Shown here piece by piece: positions 10,344 through 20,291 of a stretch of DNA of 64,000 bases. How positions within the stretch are numbered: position 1 is the stretch's first letter; every line of letters begins with the position of its first letter. The translations under genes and the position numbers were made by a program. This DNA comes from JAFMJV01 sp963800275 (GTDB lineage Bacteria; Chloroflexota; Limnocylindria; Limnocylindrales; CSP1-4): contig CAWDAI010000002.1 in the NCBI GenBank assembly GCA_963800275.1, positions 372,001 through 436,000 on the forward strand. Reading direction: 5' to 3'. The notes beneath the pieces are model-generated. The model was not told the DNA's origin and searched no databases. It was given only the letters and a program-made list of their open reading frames with translations.

Positions 10344-11339
10344 ATGAGGATCGGACTTCTCGGAGCCGGGCGCATCGGACGCATGCATGCCGAGGTGCTG
10401 GCGGCGATCGACGACGTGGGAGAGCTACTCGTCGGCGATCCTGCTCAGGAGGTGGCCGCGGCTGTGGCGTCGGAGGTCGGCGCCCGTGCCGAGCCTGTCG
10501 AGACGGTCCTCGCGAAGAGTGACGCCATCGTCATCGCGGCCGCCACCGATGCGCACGCACCACTCACGCGAGCCGGCCTGCAGCGCGGCATCCCCGTCTT
10601 CTGCGAGAAGCCGCTGGCGGCCGACCTCGCGGACGCCATGGTCCTGGCAGCGGAGGTCGAGCGATCGGGCTCGCCGTTCCAGCTGGGGTTCCAGCGCCGC
10701 TTCGATGCCGGCTACCGCGAGGCTCGTCGGATGGTCGATAGCGGCGAGCTCGGGACGCTCTACAGTATCCGCATGGCCGGACACGACCCGGCGCCCCCGC
10801 ATGAGTCCTACATCCCGGTCTCGGGCGGGCTCTTTCGCGACTTCTCCGGTCATGACTTCGACATCCTGCGCTGGCTCACCAGCGACGAGGTCGAAGAGGT
10901 CTTCGCCGACGGCTCGGTGCGCGGCTTTCCGATGTTCGCGAAGTACGACGACGTCGACACCGCAGTAGCGACGTTGCGGATGCGCAGTGGCGTGCTCGTG
11001 GTCATGACCGTCTCGCGCCACGATCCACGCGGCTATGACATCCGCACGGAACTCTTCGGCTCCAAGGACAGCATCAGCGTCGGCCTGGGGCCTCGCCAGG
11101 TCATCCGCTCCGTCGAGCCCGGTGTGCCTCCGCCCGAGGGTCCCGCGTGGCCCAACTTCCAGGACCGCTTCGCGGATGCGTATCGGGCCGAGATGCTGGG
11201 CTTCCTGAAGGTCGCGCGTCGCGAGATGGAGACGCCCTGCACGGCCCGTGACGGCGTCGAATCGGCAAGGATCGCCGAAGCGGCGACCGTCGCGCTCAAG
11301 GAGCACCGCGTGGTCCGACTTGATGAGATCCACGCGTGA
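10344..11339 (+). CDS. iolG: Gfo/Idh/MocA family oxidoreductase, probable inositol 2-dehydrogenase (IolG-like)
   Basis: The 331-residue protein has an N-terminal NAD-binding fold (GLLGAGRIGRMHAEVL) and the family motif FCEKPL near residue 87, whose lysine is catalytic. GHDFDILRW near residue 170 supplies the conserved Asp/His environment. Family members oxidise myo-inositol or related cyclitols and sugars to the ketone, the first step before IolE. It is divergent from the iolB operon, shares its operator, and precedes a sugar ABC importer. Substrate (myo-inositol rather than scyllo- or chiro-inositol) is inferred from context. Confidence 0.85.
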   Translation: MRIGLLGAGRIGRMHAEVLAAIDDVGELLVGDPAQEVAAAVASEVGARAEPVETVLAKSDAIVIAAATDAHAPLTRAGLQRGIPVFCEKPLAADLADAMVLAAEVERSGSPFQLGFQRRFDAGYREARRMVDSGELGTLYSIRMAGHDPAPPHESYIPVSGGLFRDFSGHDFDILRWLTSDEVEEVFADGSVRGFPMFAKYDDVDTAVATLRMRSGVLVVMTVSRHDPRGYDIRTELFGSKDSISVGLGPRQVIRSVEPGVPPPEGPAWPNFQDRFADAYRAEMLGFLKVARREMETPCTARDGVESARIAEAATVALKEHRVVRLDEIHA

Positions 11340-11460
11340 TGAGTCATCTGAAGCGAAGGAGGTGGGACCGGTAACACCGAGCACGTAGGTCAAGGCTTTA
11401 GACGATCGACCAACGGAGAGCGGTGGTCGGCAACGATCGCCAGTGAGGAGTGAACCCCAG

Positions 11461-12438
<978 letters not shown>

Positions 12439-12445
12439 CAGGCCA

Positions 12446-12481
12446 TCAGCGGAGGGGCAGGCGGACTTGCCCCTCCGCTGA
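12446..12481 (+). terminator. Intra-operon hairpin after the binding-protein gene
   Basis: A perfect 14-bp stem, TCAGCGGAGGGGCA (12446-12459) with TGCCCCTCCGCTGA (12468-12481), has an 8-base loop and no T-run. It probably acts as a partial terminator or 3' mRNA stabiliser. Confidence 0.65.
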
Positions 12482-12519
12482 CACCGACCTGGGGTACCGA
12501 CCAAAGCGGGAGGAGTCGG

Positions 12520-13593
12520 GTGAGCCAACCGGCGAGACAGGATGAGCGCGTCCGGGGACGGCGCTCGTGGCAGCAGGCACTGAGCCGTCCGGCGGCCGGC
12601 GCCGTCATCACCACACTCATCGCCTTGCTCGTCTTCACGTGGCCCATCTGGGACTGCCTCACGGACGCCCAGGCTTGCTTCGCCAATGGCTTCCTGACGC
12701 CTCGTGGTATCGCCAACTGGCTGGAAGTCGCCGCACAGGTCGGCATCCTCGCTGCCGCGGTCAGCCTGCTCATGATCGCGGGCGAATTCGATCTTTCGAT
12801 CGGCTCGATGATCGGTGCCGCGGGGATGGTGCTGGCGCTGGGGATGTCGCAGTTCGGCCTCGATCCCTGGATGGCCATCGTCGTCGCGTTCGCCTTCGCG
12901 CTCGCCGTCGGCTTCTTCAACGGTTGGCTCGTGACCCGCACCGGGCTGCCCTCGTTCATCGTCACGCTGGGCATGCTGTTCCTGTTGCGGGGGCTGACCA
13001 TCGGCATCACCCGGGTCATCACCGGCCGGACCCAAGTGGGTGGCCTGCGAGACATCACCGATGGCGACCCCCTGGTGCAGCTCTTCGCCGGCGATGTCCT
13101 GATCGGCGACTTCCAGATCGCGGCGTCCGTCTTCTGGTGGCTCCTGGTAACGGCGGTGGCCTGGTACGTCCTCACGCGCACGACGTTCGGCAATTGGATC
13201 TTCGGGACCGGCGGCAACCAGACCGCAGCGCGCAACGTCGGCGTGCCGGTCCGTGGCGTCAAGATCGCCATGTTCATGGCCACGGCCGCCTCGGCCGCCC
13301 TGCTGGCCTGCATCCAGGTCTTCACCGTGGCCTCGGCCGACGTTCTCCGAGGCGAGCAGAAGGAGCTCGAGGCCATCGCCGCTTCGGTCATCGGCGGGAC
13401 GTTGCTGACCGGCGGGTACGGTTCCCCGATCGGGGCCTTCTTCGGCGCCCTCACCCTGGGTATGACCAAGGTCGGTATCCCGCTTGCCGGCCTCGCCTCT
13501 GATTGGTATCTGGCGATCCTTGGGATCGTCCTTCTCATCGCCGTCCTCCTGGCCAACGAAGTGCGGCGGCGCGGCACTGGAGTCCGCTCATGA
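12520..13593 (+). CDS. Sugar (probably inositol) ABC transporter permease
   Basis: The 357-residue permease begins at GTG 12520 after GGGAGGAG. It has roughly nine to ten hydrophobic segments and the RbsC/IatP-type signature ANWLEVAAQVGILAAAVSLL followed by GEFDLSIGSM. It forms the membrane channel for the sugar importer. Its stop overlaps the ATPase start as ATGA at 13590-13593, so the two are translationally coupled. Confidence 0.9.
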   Translation: MSQPARQDERVRGRRSWQQALSRPAAGAVITTLIALLVFTWPIWDCLTDAQACFANGFLTPRGIANWLEVAAQVGILAAAVSLLMIAGEFDLSIGSMIGAAGMVLALGMSQFGLDPWMAIVVAFAFALAVGFFNGWLVTRTGLPSFIVTLGMLFLLRGLTIGITRVITGRTQVGGLRDITDGDPLVQLFAGDVLIGDFQIAASVFWWLLVTAVAWYVLTRTTFGNWIFGTGGNQTAARNVGVPVRGVKIAMFMATAASAALLACIQVFTVASADVLRGEQKELEAIAASVIGGTLLTGGYGSPIGAFFGALTLGMTKVGIPLAGLASDWYLAILGIVLLIAVLLANEVRRRGTGVRS

Positions 13594-14450
13594 CGACGCC
13601 TACGGCCAGCGCAGCCGCGCAGCTTGCTCCGCTCATCGAGGCGCGTGGGCTGACCAAGTACTTCGGCAACGTCATCGCCATCCAGGGCGTGTCGCTGACC
13701 GTCCGGCCCGGCGAGGTCGTGTGTCTCCTCGGAGACAACGGTGCCGGCAAGTCGACGCTCATCGGCATGCTCTCGGGCGTGCACGAGCCTGACGAGGGCG
13801 AGATCCTCGTGGAGGGCGAGCCGGTCCGCTTCGCTTCGCCTCGCGATGCCCTCCATCACGGCATCGCCACCGTCTACCAGGACTTGGCCATGTGTCCGCT
13901 CATGAGCGTGGCTCGCAACTTCTTCCTGGGCAATGAGCCGACCCGCGGCTGGGGCATCTTCAGGCGCTACGACACTGAAACGGCCGACCGTATCAGCCGC
14001 GACGAGCTGATGAACATGGGCATCGATCTGCGTGATACGACCCAGGCCGTGGGCACGCTCTCCGGCGGCGAGCGCCAGTCGGTCGCTATCGCTCGTGCCG
14101 TTCACTTCGGCGCCAAGGTGGTCATCCTCGACGAGCCCACATCGGCGCTGGGCGTGAAGGAGGCGGCCATCGTGCTGCGCTACGTGGTCGCGGCCCAGGC
14201 GCGAGGACTGGGCATCATCCTCATCACCCACAATGTGAACCATGCCTACCCCGTTGGCGAACGATTCGTCATCCTCGATCGGGGCCAGATGATCGGGACC
14301 TTCGCGAAGGACGAGCTACCCAAGGAAGAGCTGCTCAAGCTGATGGGCGGCGGTGCCGAACTGGACCGGCTCAGCCACGAGCTGGAGGAGTACGCGGCGG
14401 AGGTGGAACGTCGAGGCACCGGGGGTCCCGGCGCCGCGGCGGCCGGGTAG
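13590..14450 (+). CDS. Sugar (probably inositol) ABC transporter ATP-binding protein, single-domain
   Basis: ATG 13590 overlaps the permease stop (ATGA). The 286-residue ATPase has Walker A GDNGAGKST, the signature LSGGERQSVAIARA and Walker B VVILDEPTSALG. Many RbsA/IatA-type ATPases contain two fused nucleotide-binding domains near 500 residues; this one has a single domain and would act as a homodimer, as in FrcA-like transporters. The LacI regulator gene starts directly after its stop. Confidence 0.9.
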   Translation: MTTPTASAAAQLAPLIEARGLTKYFGNVIAIQGVSLTVRPGEVVCLLGDNGAGKSTLIGMLSGVHEPDEGEILVEGEPVRFASPRDALHHGIATVYQDLAMCPLMSVARNFFLGNEPTRGWGIFRRYDTETADRISRDELMNMGIDLRDTTQAVGTLSGGERQSVAIARAVHFGAKVVILDEPTSALGVKEAAIVLRYVVAAQARGLGIILITHNVNHAYPVGERFVILDRGQMIGTFAKDELPKEELLKLMGGGAELDRLSHELEEYAAEVERRGTGGPGAAAAG

Positions 14451-15512
14451 ATGGCACGGTCAGCGGGTCTCTCGAAGCCGGCGACCATCCGTGACGTGGC
14501 CGCGCGCGCTGGCGTCTCGACCGCCACCGTCAGTCGCACCCTGCGCGGGAACCCGGGCGTGGAACCAGCCACGCGCAAACGAGTGGAGGAAGCCGCCCGG
14601 GAGCTGCGCTACCGGCCGTCGGGTGTGGCGCGCTCGCTCAAGCTGCGTCTCACGAGCACCATCGGCCTGATCGTGACCGATATCGAGAACCCCTACTTCC
14701 CGCAGCTGGTGCGGGCCGTCGAGGACGCAGCTCGGAGCCGCGGATACTCGGTAGTGCTGGCGGACGGACGACGTGATCCCGAGCGTGAGATCGGGTCGCT
14801 CGAGCTGCTCGCCGAACGTGAGGTCGACGGCTTGCTCATCGCCAGCTCTGCGCTCACCGAGCGCCACCAGGATTGGATCGAGGACCGCCCCTGCCCTGTG
14901 GTGGTCATGAATAGCACTTCGTCGGTGGGATCGGTGCCGGCGATCCTCTCCGACAATCGGGCCGGTGGCTACCTCGCCACGGAGCACCTGCTGGCGCTCG
15001 GCCACCGCGCGCTCGCCTTCATCGCCACGCCGGCATCAAGCAACCTGGCCGTGGATGAGCGGCTGGAAGGTGCCCGCGCGGCCATGGCCGATCGGGGCCT
15101 GGACCCGGCGGCGCTGCTGGTGGTGGATGGTGATGGACGCGTCGATGGGGGTGAGTCGGCAGCACGGGTCGTCCTGATGTCTGACCCGAGCACGACAGCG
15201 CTCCTGTGCTACAACGATCTCACCGCGGTGGGAGCATTGCGGGGCGCCAAGGCGCTCCTTCGTGCCGTTCCCGCCGACCTCAGCATCATCGGCTTCGATG
15301 ACATCGACATCGCGCCATATGTCGATCCGCCACTGACGACCGTCCGACAGGATACCGAGGCCATGGGCACCTGGGCCGTAGGCAGGCTGCTCAGGCTCAT
15401 CGCGAACGGCGAACGTGGCGCAGATGCGGACGACGCGGAGGTGGAGCGAGTCGCGGTCACGCTGGTCCAACGGGGATCGACCGCACCGCCCCCAACGGAG
15501 ACGCCAGTCTAG
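14451..15512 (+). CDS. LacI-family transcriptional regulator (candidate inositol-operon repressor)
   Basis: The 353-residue protein has an N-terminal helix-turn-helix and hinge (TIRDVAARAGVSTATVSRTL, residues 12-31) followed by a periplasmic-binding-like effector domain (GLIVTDIENPYFPQLVRAVE). ATG 14451 abuts the ATPase stop, so it is co-transcribed with the importer it probably regulates. A matching LacI-type operator is at 10262-10275, which would give autoregulation through the operon. The effector, perhaps inositol or an intermediate, is not readable from the sequence. Confidence 0.9.
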   Translation: MARSAGLSKPATIRDVAARAGVSTATVSRTLRGNPGVEPATRKRVEEAARELRYRPSGVARSLKLRLTSTIGLIVTDIENPYFPQLVRAVEDAARSRGYSVVLADGRRDPEREIGSLELLAEREVDGLLIASSALTERHQDWIEDRPCPVVVMNSTSSVGSVPAILSDNRAGGYLATEHLLALGHRALAFIATPASSNLAVDERLEGARAAMADRGLDPAALLVVDGDGRVDGGESAARVVLMSDPSTTALLCYNDLTAVGALRGAKALLRAVPADLSIIGFDDIDIAPYVDPPLTTVRQDTEAMGTWAVGRLLRLIANGERGADADDAEVERVAVTLVQRGSTAPPPTETPV

Positions 15513-16429
15513 GACGCGTGCTCCGCGCCGTCGAGGCGTCGCCGCAACTGCCCGAGCGTGGGCACGGAGTTCATGCCTGGACCTTCCACCAGCAGGCTGC
15601 AGGCGGTCGCGCCCAGACGCACGTCCCGTCCGGCCCGACTGCCTTCCGTGCCCGCCACCAGGCGGGCGCCGACCAGGCCCGCGAGCATCGTGTCGCCGGC
15701 GCCCGTGGGGTCGACCTCCTCGACCGAGGGCACGCTGGGATAGGCACGCGCGGCCATCAGTCGCCCCTGTCGGAAGCGGAGGAGCAGGCCGCCCAGCAGC
15801 CCCGCGGTGAGCAGCACATCGCAGCGCTCGCCGACCCACGGGCCGAGCGCGCGGATGGGCATGTCGCTGGGCACATCGTGCCGGCTGAAGGCGAGGATAT
15901 CCGCGCGCTCGAGGAGCGGGGATGGCCCGGGTGGGCGGGGCGTGACCCGTTCGCCCGGCGCCAGGTTGCGCAGGATGCCCTGCCAGGCGAAGGCCACGCA
16001 GGCGTCCGGTCGCGGCACGTCGGCCCAGTCCGGCGAGATCTCCCCGGCCACTGGCGCGAAGACGAAAGCGGGCGCGTCACGCCAGGCCTCCGGCAGTGCC
16101 TCCGCCGGCACGGGATCGCTGAGCGCGCCACAGGTCTGGACGCGGCCGGCGAGGGTCTCCACGTTGTCGAACACGGGACCACTCGCGAGAGAAACTTCCT
16201 CGATCTCGGCCCCGGCCCGACGGATGAGGTCCAGCTCGGAGGCGGTGGCCGCCTCGGCGTCGAGTCCGAGCAGGACGCCGGTCCGCAAACCCAGGCGGGT
16301 GAGGGCCAGTGCGCCGTAGGTGACGCCGCCCCCGAGCATCCAGCCGCGGGGGTCGTCGTGGCTGAGGTCACGCGTGGCCGAGCCCACGATGACGACGTCC
16401 GGCGTCGCCCTGTCCGCTTGTCCCTGCAT
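15509..16429 (-). CDS. PfkB-family carbohydrate kinase
   Basis: The 306-residue protein has the ribokinase-fold features GGGVTYGALALTRLG near the N-terminus and the ATP-site motif DPTGAGDTMLAG near residue 240. It converges on the LacI gene; both stops share CTAG (15509-15512). By location it is the best candidate for the IolC step, phosphorylating 5-dehydro-2-deoxygluconate. The middle of the protein is divergent from known IolC, so another sugar or nucleoside kinase role is possible. Confidence 0.75.
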   Translation of the reverse strand: MQGQADRATPDVVIVGSATRDLSHDDPRGWMLGGGVTYGALALTRLGLRTGVLLGLDAEAATASELDLIRRAGAEIEEVSLASGPVFDNVETLAGRVQTCGALSDPVPAEALPEAWRDAPAFVFAPVAGEISPDWADVPRPDACVAFAWQGILRNLAPGERVTPRPPGPSPLLERADILAFSRHDVPSDMPIRALGPWVGERCDVLLTAGLLGGLLLRFRQGRLMAARAYPSVPSVEEVDPTGAGDTMLAGLVGARLVAGTEGSRAGRDVRLGATACSLLVEGPGMNSVPTLGQLRRRLDGAEHAS

Positions 16430-16486
16430 CTCGCCCCTGTGCCCGCGTGTCCGGAGGCTCCCGGCTGGGGGCCCGCGAATGAAGCC

Positions 16487-16492
16487 TATACT
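16487..16492 (+). promoter_or_regulatory. -10 box TATACT, leaderless start at 16500
   Basis: TATACT ends 7 nt before GTG 16500, placing the transcription start at or next to the start codon. No Shine-Dalgarno sequence is present. Confidence 0.6.
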
Positions 16493-16499
16493 CGGCCCC

Positions 16500-16925
16500 G
16501 TGAATGCGCGCGACGGGGATGCACCCCCTTACTACTTCTATGAGCTCCACGAGAGCGATACCGACCTCTTCGCCGACGTGCTCCTGGCGCACGAGCGGGA
16601 GTACGACGAGTCGGAGTTCCTGGAGCTGGTGCTCGAGGCCCGCAAGAAGCTCCTCGACACCTTTGACGCAAACTCCCTGATCGAGGCCATCGCGGCCGAG
16701 CTGGCGGAGAGCGCCGGGTTCCTCGTCGTCGACGATACCCAGCTGCGTGTGGCGGTCAACGTCTCGGCCGACGAAGACGGCACGTTCGTGAGCGATGTCG
16801 ATGTCAGGCCCGGCGGACGCGGTGATGACTATCGCACCCTGCTCGTCGACGTCGAGCCGGACGACGCCGCCTGGGGCCTGCCCGACGGGACACGGGTGAA
16901 GGACGATCGTCTGGCCGACGACTAG
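16500..16925 (+). CDS. Hypothetical acidic protein
   Basis: I do not recognise this family. GTG 16500 is preferred as start because it lies 7 nt downstream of a good -10 box; ATG 16479 would lie upstream of that box. The 141-residue product is acidic (ESDTDLFADVLLAHEREYDE), with no signal peptide, membrane segment or cysteine cluster. It sits between the PfkB gene and the YchF-like gene, divergent from the former and convergent with the latter, so it is a single-gene unit. Confidence 0.7.
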   Translation: MNARDGDAPPYYFYELHESDTDLFADVLLAHEREYDESEFLELVLEARKKLLDTFDANSLIEAIAAELAESAGFLVVDDTQLRVAVNVSADEDGTFVSDVDVRPGGRGDDYRTLLVDVEPDDAAWGLPDGTRVKDDRLADD

Positions 16926-16964
16926 GCCTGCCGCTCCATCGTGCCCCGCGCGGGTCGGCCGTGA

Positions 16965-18065
16965 TCAGACGTTGAAGAGGACCTCGATGACGTCCCCGTC
17001 CTGGACCTCGTAGGTCTTGCCCTCCGAGCGGAGCTGGCCATGCTTGCGCGCCTCGGCCATGGAGCCGAGCTCGAGCAGTCGCTCCCAGCCGATGACCTCC
17101 GCTCGGATGAACCCGCGCGCGAGGTCGCTGTGGATGGCTCCGGCTGCCTCGACCGCGGTCGAGCCGCGGGTGATGGTCCAGGCCCGGGTCTCGTCCGCCC
17201 CGGCGGTGAAGAAGCTGATCAGACCGAGCAGGTGGTACGAGGCCTGGATGACCCGCTCCATGCTGGAGCCTTCCAGGCCCAGGTCTTCACGGAAGACCTG
17301 GGCCTCGTCCTCGTCGAGCTGACCGATCTCCATCTCGATCTGAGCCGACATCTGGGCCACCTCCGTCTGGGCGTGGTCGATGGAGCCGGCGATCTCGGCC
17401 ACCAGCTCGTCGGCCCGTGCGAGGTCGCCCTCGCCCACGTTCAGCAGCACCAGCACCGGCTTCTCGGTCAGGAAGCGGAAGCCGCGGATGCGCAGCGACT
17501 CGTCCTCGTCGAGGCCGATGTCGCGGATCGGCCGCCCCTCCGTCAGGGCCGGCAGGATCTTGCGGAGCACGACTTCCTCGCGCTCGTTGGCTTCACGCTC
17601 AGCCGCGGTGCCGTGCCGGCCCGAGCCTTGCAGCTTCTCCAGGCGCTTCTCCACCACCCCCAGGTCGGCCAGCGTGAACTCCAGCTCCAGCTGTTCGATG
17701 TCACGTGCGGGATCGATGGAGAGCAGCGGATGGGGCACGCTGTCGCTCTCGAACACGCGCACCACGTGGAGCAGCGCGTCGGCGTTGCGCAGGCGGGCCA
17801 GCTGGTCTGGCGGGATGTCCGCGTGGGGCTCGCCTTCCGCGGCGGTGGCGGCCGCCGGCAGGTCCACGTAGGTCACGTCGGCAGGCACCTCGCGCTTCGG
17901 CTTGAACAACTCGGTCAGGCGCGTGAGACGCTCGTCGGGCACCTTGACCACGCCCGTATTCACGGTCATTCCGCCGAAGCCGCCCGTCGCCGCATCACCG
18001 CGCGTGAGCGAGTTGAAGACGGTCGTCTTGCCCGAGCGGGCCAGGCCCACGATGGCGATCTGCAT
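16965..18065 (-). CDS. Divergent YchF/OLA1-like P-loop NTPase with TGS-like C-terminus
   Basis: ATG 18065 begins MQIAIVGLARSGKTTVFNSL, a P-loop at residues 7-15 that differs from the usual YchF GLPNVGKST. The stretch GVVKVPDERLTRLTELFKPK and the C-terminal DUF933/TGS region (GFIRAEVIGWERLLE, YEVQDGDVIEVLFNV) identify the YchF family. The normal G3 motif DIAG is DLPA here (residues 68-71), and the usual conserved stretch after it is absent. The product is 366 residues. Canonical YchF is a ribosome-associated ATPase; this looks like a separate paralogous branch. It is the last of five packed minus-strand genes. Confidence 0.85.
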   Translation of the reverse strand: MQIAIVGLARSGKTTVFNSLTRGDAATGGFGGMTVNTGVVKVPDERLTRLTELFKPKREVPADVTYVDLPAAATAAEGEPHADIPPDQLARLRNADALLHVVRVFESDSVPHPLLSIDPARDIEQLELEFTLADLGVVEKRLEKLQGSGRHGTAAEREANEREEVVLRKILPALTEGRPIRDIGLDEDESLRIRGFRFLTEKPVLVLLNVGEGDLARADELVAEIAGSIDHAQTEVAQMSAQIEMEIGQLDEDEAQVFREDLGLEGSSMERVIQASYHLLGLISFFTAGADETRAWTITRGSTAVEAAGAIHSDLARGFIRAEVIGWERLLELGSMAEARKHGQLRSEGKTYEVQDGDVIEVLFNV

Positions 18066-18069
18066 GGTG

Positions 18070-19089
18070 CTAGTACCCAGCCTCCGGATCGACGAGATTG
18101 AGCAGCTCCCGCCCATCCCGATAGCGTGCGAGGTTCTCGCAGAAGAGCTCGATGGAACGGTCGAGCACACGACCGCTCGACCACGAGGTATGTGGCGTGA
18201 TGATGAGCCCGGGCGCGTCCCACAGGGGTGAGCTCGCGGGCAGGGGCTCCTCCCAGATGGTGTCGAGGATGGCGCCCTCCAGGGGGCCCTGGCGCAGCGC
18301 GCGCAGCAGCGCGCGCTGGTCGATGAGGCGCCCTCGAGCGATGTTGATGAGCCACGAACCTGGCTTCATCTGTGCCAGCCGGGGTCCGTCCATGAGCTTG
18401 TCCGTGTCCGGGGTGAGCGGCACGGCCAGGACCACGAAGTCTGATTCGGCCAATAGCTCTGGCAGCTGGTGGTGCTCGAGGATGCGGGCCATGCCCTCAG
18501 GCAGCGGCTCGCGGAAGTCACGGCGTCGGTCGGGCTGCTTGCGGGTGCCGATGACGCGAGCGCCGAAGGCCAGCGCCAGGCGGGCCACGTTGCGCCCGAT
18601 GGAGCCGAGGCCCACGATCCCGACTGTCACCTGGCGCATCTCCCGCGCCGGCAGCGGTTGCCAGGTGCGCTCGCGCTGGAGCTCCTCCAGCTCGGGCAGC
18701 CTGCGCAGCACGGACAGGATCATCATCATGGTGTACTCGGCGATGGGTTCGCTAAACACTCCGCGAGCGTTGGTGATGAGCAGCCCACGCGCGGCTGCCG
18801 ACTTCGTGAGCACGCGTTCGACGCCCGCAGTGGCCGAGTGCACCCAGCGCAGGTCCGGACAGCGGCTCAGGAGGCGGTCGAAGTTGGCAGCGGAGACCGG
18901 CCCGCGCAGGAGCACCTCGACATCATCGAGCGGTCCATCGGCGAGGCCTTCGAGCGAGACGTTGACGATGCGTGCGCCCGGCGCAGCGGCCCGGATGCGC
19001 GCAAGATCGTCCTCTCGATAGCGGGCCGACAGGATGGGCGTGATCGCGATCGCCGCGGGCTCTCGTCGCTCTCCCGTCCGTTCGGTCAT
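18070..19089 (-). CDS. D-2-hydroxyacid dehydrogenase
   Basis: The 339-residue cytoplasmic enzyme starts at ATG 19089, which overlaps the upstream stop as ATGA. It has the NAD-binding signature VGIVGLGSIGRNVARLAL, the catalytic arginine in NIARGRLID, the glutamate in WEEPLP and the histidine in ITPHTSW. This is the D-isomer-specific 2-hydroxyacid dehydrogenase layout, acting on 2-keto or 2-hydroxy acids. No feature identifies the substrate, and the neighbours do not supply a pathway. Confidence 0.88.
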   Translation of the reverse strand: MTERTGERREPAAIAITPILSARYREDDLARIRAAAPGARIVNVSLEGLADGPLDDVEVLLRGPVSAANFDRLLSRCPDLRWVHSATAGVERVLTKSAAARGLLITNARGVFSEPIAEYTMMMILSVLRRLPELEELQRERTWQPLPAREMRQVTVGIVGLGSIGRNVARLALAFGARVIGTRKQPDRRRDFREPLPEGMARILEHHQLPELLAESDFVVLAVPLTPDTDKLMDGPRLAQMKPGSWLINIARGRLIDQRALLRALRQGPLEGAILDTIWEEPLPASSPLWDAPGLIITPHTSWSSGRVLDRSIELFCENLARYRDGRELLNLVDPEAGY

Positions 19090-20291
19090 CTCGCTCCCCC
19101 GTCTGTGAGCACGCCTGGCGCCACCCGTCGCACCCACGCGGCCGGGTCTTCCATCTCGTGCTCGTTCGGCAGTGCCTCCGGGCCATCCCACAGGTGGGCG
19201 ATGGCGGCATCTCCACCGACACGATAGACGCCCGAGACGAATCGCTCGCCCCGATGGTATTGCTCGAGCTTCATGTCCATGCCGGTCAGCCGTGCCATGA
19301 GTCGGTCGATCGGCCGGCGCCGCTGCCCGCGGCGCGCCTCGAAGCGGCGGCGGATCGCCGGGATATCGGACAGGACCTGCTCGCCGACCTCGTCCATGAC
19401 CCAGTCGCTGAAGCCCTCCATCAGGCTCATCACCAGCTGCACTTCCTTGAACAGGCGCAGCTGCTCCGGGCCGAGCAGCCCCCTGAGGGAGCCCTGCGCC
19501 GCCATCGAGCGCCAGCGCCGAAGGGCGTGGGCCAGGCCACCCCGTTGCAGCCGCCGTGTCTCCTGTACGAAGAGCGCCAGCTGGCGCTCGATGCGTTCCC
19601 GGATGTAGGGCCGCAACCAGGGATGTGCCTCAAGCTCGAAGGCGTGCGTGGTCTCGTGCAGGGCGACCCACAGCCGGAAGTCGTTCACCGGCACGCGCAC
19701 CGCGCGGGCGGTGGCGCGGATGTTCTCCTCCACGTAGAGCAGGCGGCCCGGCTGACCCTCGGCCGAGAGCAGGGCCACATCGTACTGTCCGAGCACACGG
19801 CTGCCGAGGTAGCCCAGGAGGAAGCCGATCTGGCCGGTGGCCAGGAGGCGGTTGGTGGCCGCCGCGACGCCGGCACGCCGGCGCCCATCACGGCGGGGCG
19901 GCGCGAGCATCGGTTCCAGGTGTGCGACGAGCGACTGGAAGGTCTGCATGTTGGCCGCGGCCCAGCCTTCGCGGCTGACGACCGCGTGCCGCTCCACCAC
20001 GCCCGGCAGCGGGGCGCCGAGTCGCGCCTCCAGGAGCGGCACGACACGATCCATGTGGCGGGCGTAGGCCAGCTCCGCGTGGCGCAGCTGCTCGTCCGTC
20101 AGGCGGCCGGGGACCCGGCGGAGCTGGCGCCCAGCGATGGCCTCGGCACGGACCCAGTCGACCAGGCCCGGCGGCACTTCCCGCGTCGCTCGCTCGAGCA
20201 GGGCCCGGAGGGTCACGCCGATACTGATGGCCAGTCCCAGGCGCAAGGTCCGGCTGGAACGAAGGCGGGCGCCGGGCGACCGTGTGCTCAT
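19086..20291 (-). CDS. Zinc-dependent metalloprotease, DUF2342 / F420-biosynthesis-associated family
   Basis: The 401-residue protein starts at ATG 20291, overlapping the murI stop (ATGA). It has an HExxH-type zinc motif, LHETTHAFEL, near residue 213, and the family pattern MEGFSDWVMDEVG further on. The family is widespread in Actinobacteria and also found in Chloroflexota; its members are called coenzyme F420 biosynthesis-associated from genomic context, but the substrate is unknown. No signal peptide is clear, though residues 10-28 are moderately hydrophobic. It is the third gene of the five-gene run. Confidence 0.82.
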   Translation of the reverse strand: MSTRSPGARLRSSRTLRLGLAISIGVTLRALLERATREVPPGLVDWVRAEAIAGRQLRRVPGRLTDEQLRHAELAYARHMDRVVPLLEARLGAPLPGVVERHAVVSREGWAAANMQTFQSLVAHLEPMLAPPRRDGRRRAGVAAATNRLLATGQIGFLLGYLGSRVLGQYDVALLSAEGQPGRLLYVEENIRATARAVRVPVNDFRLWVALHETTHAFELEAHPWLRPYIRERIERQLALFVQETRRLQRGGLAHALRRWRSMAAQGSLRGLLGPEQLRLFKEVQLVMSLMEGFSDWVMDEVGEQVLSDIPAIRRRFEARRGQRRRPIDRLMARLTGMDMKLEQYHRGERFVSGVYRVGGDAAIAHLWDGPEALPNEHEMEDPAAWVRRVAPGVLTDGGAR

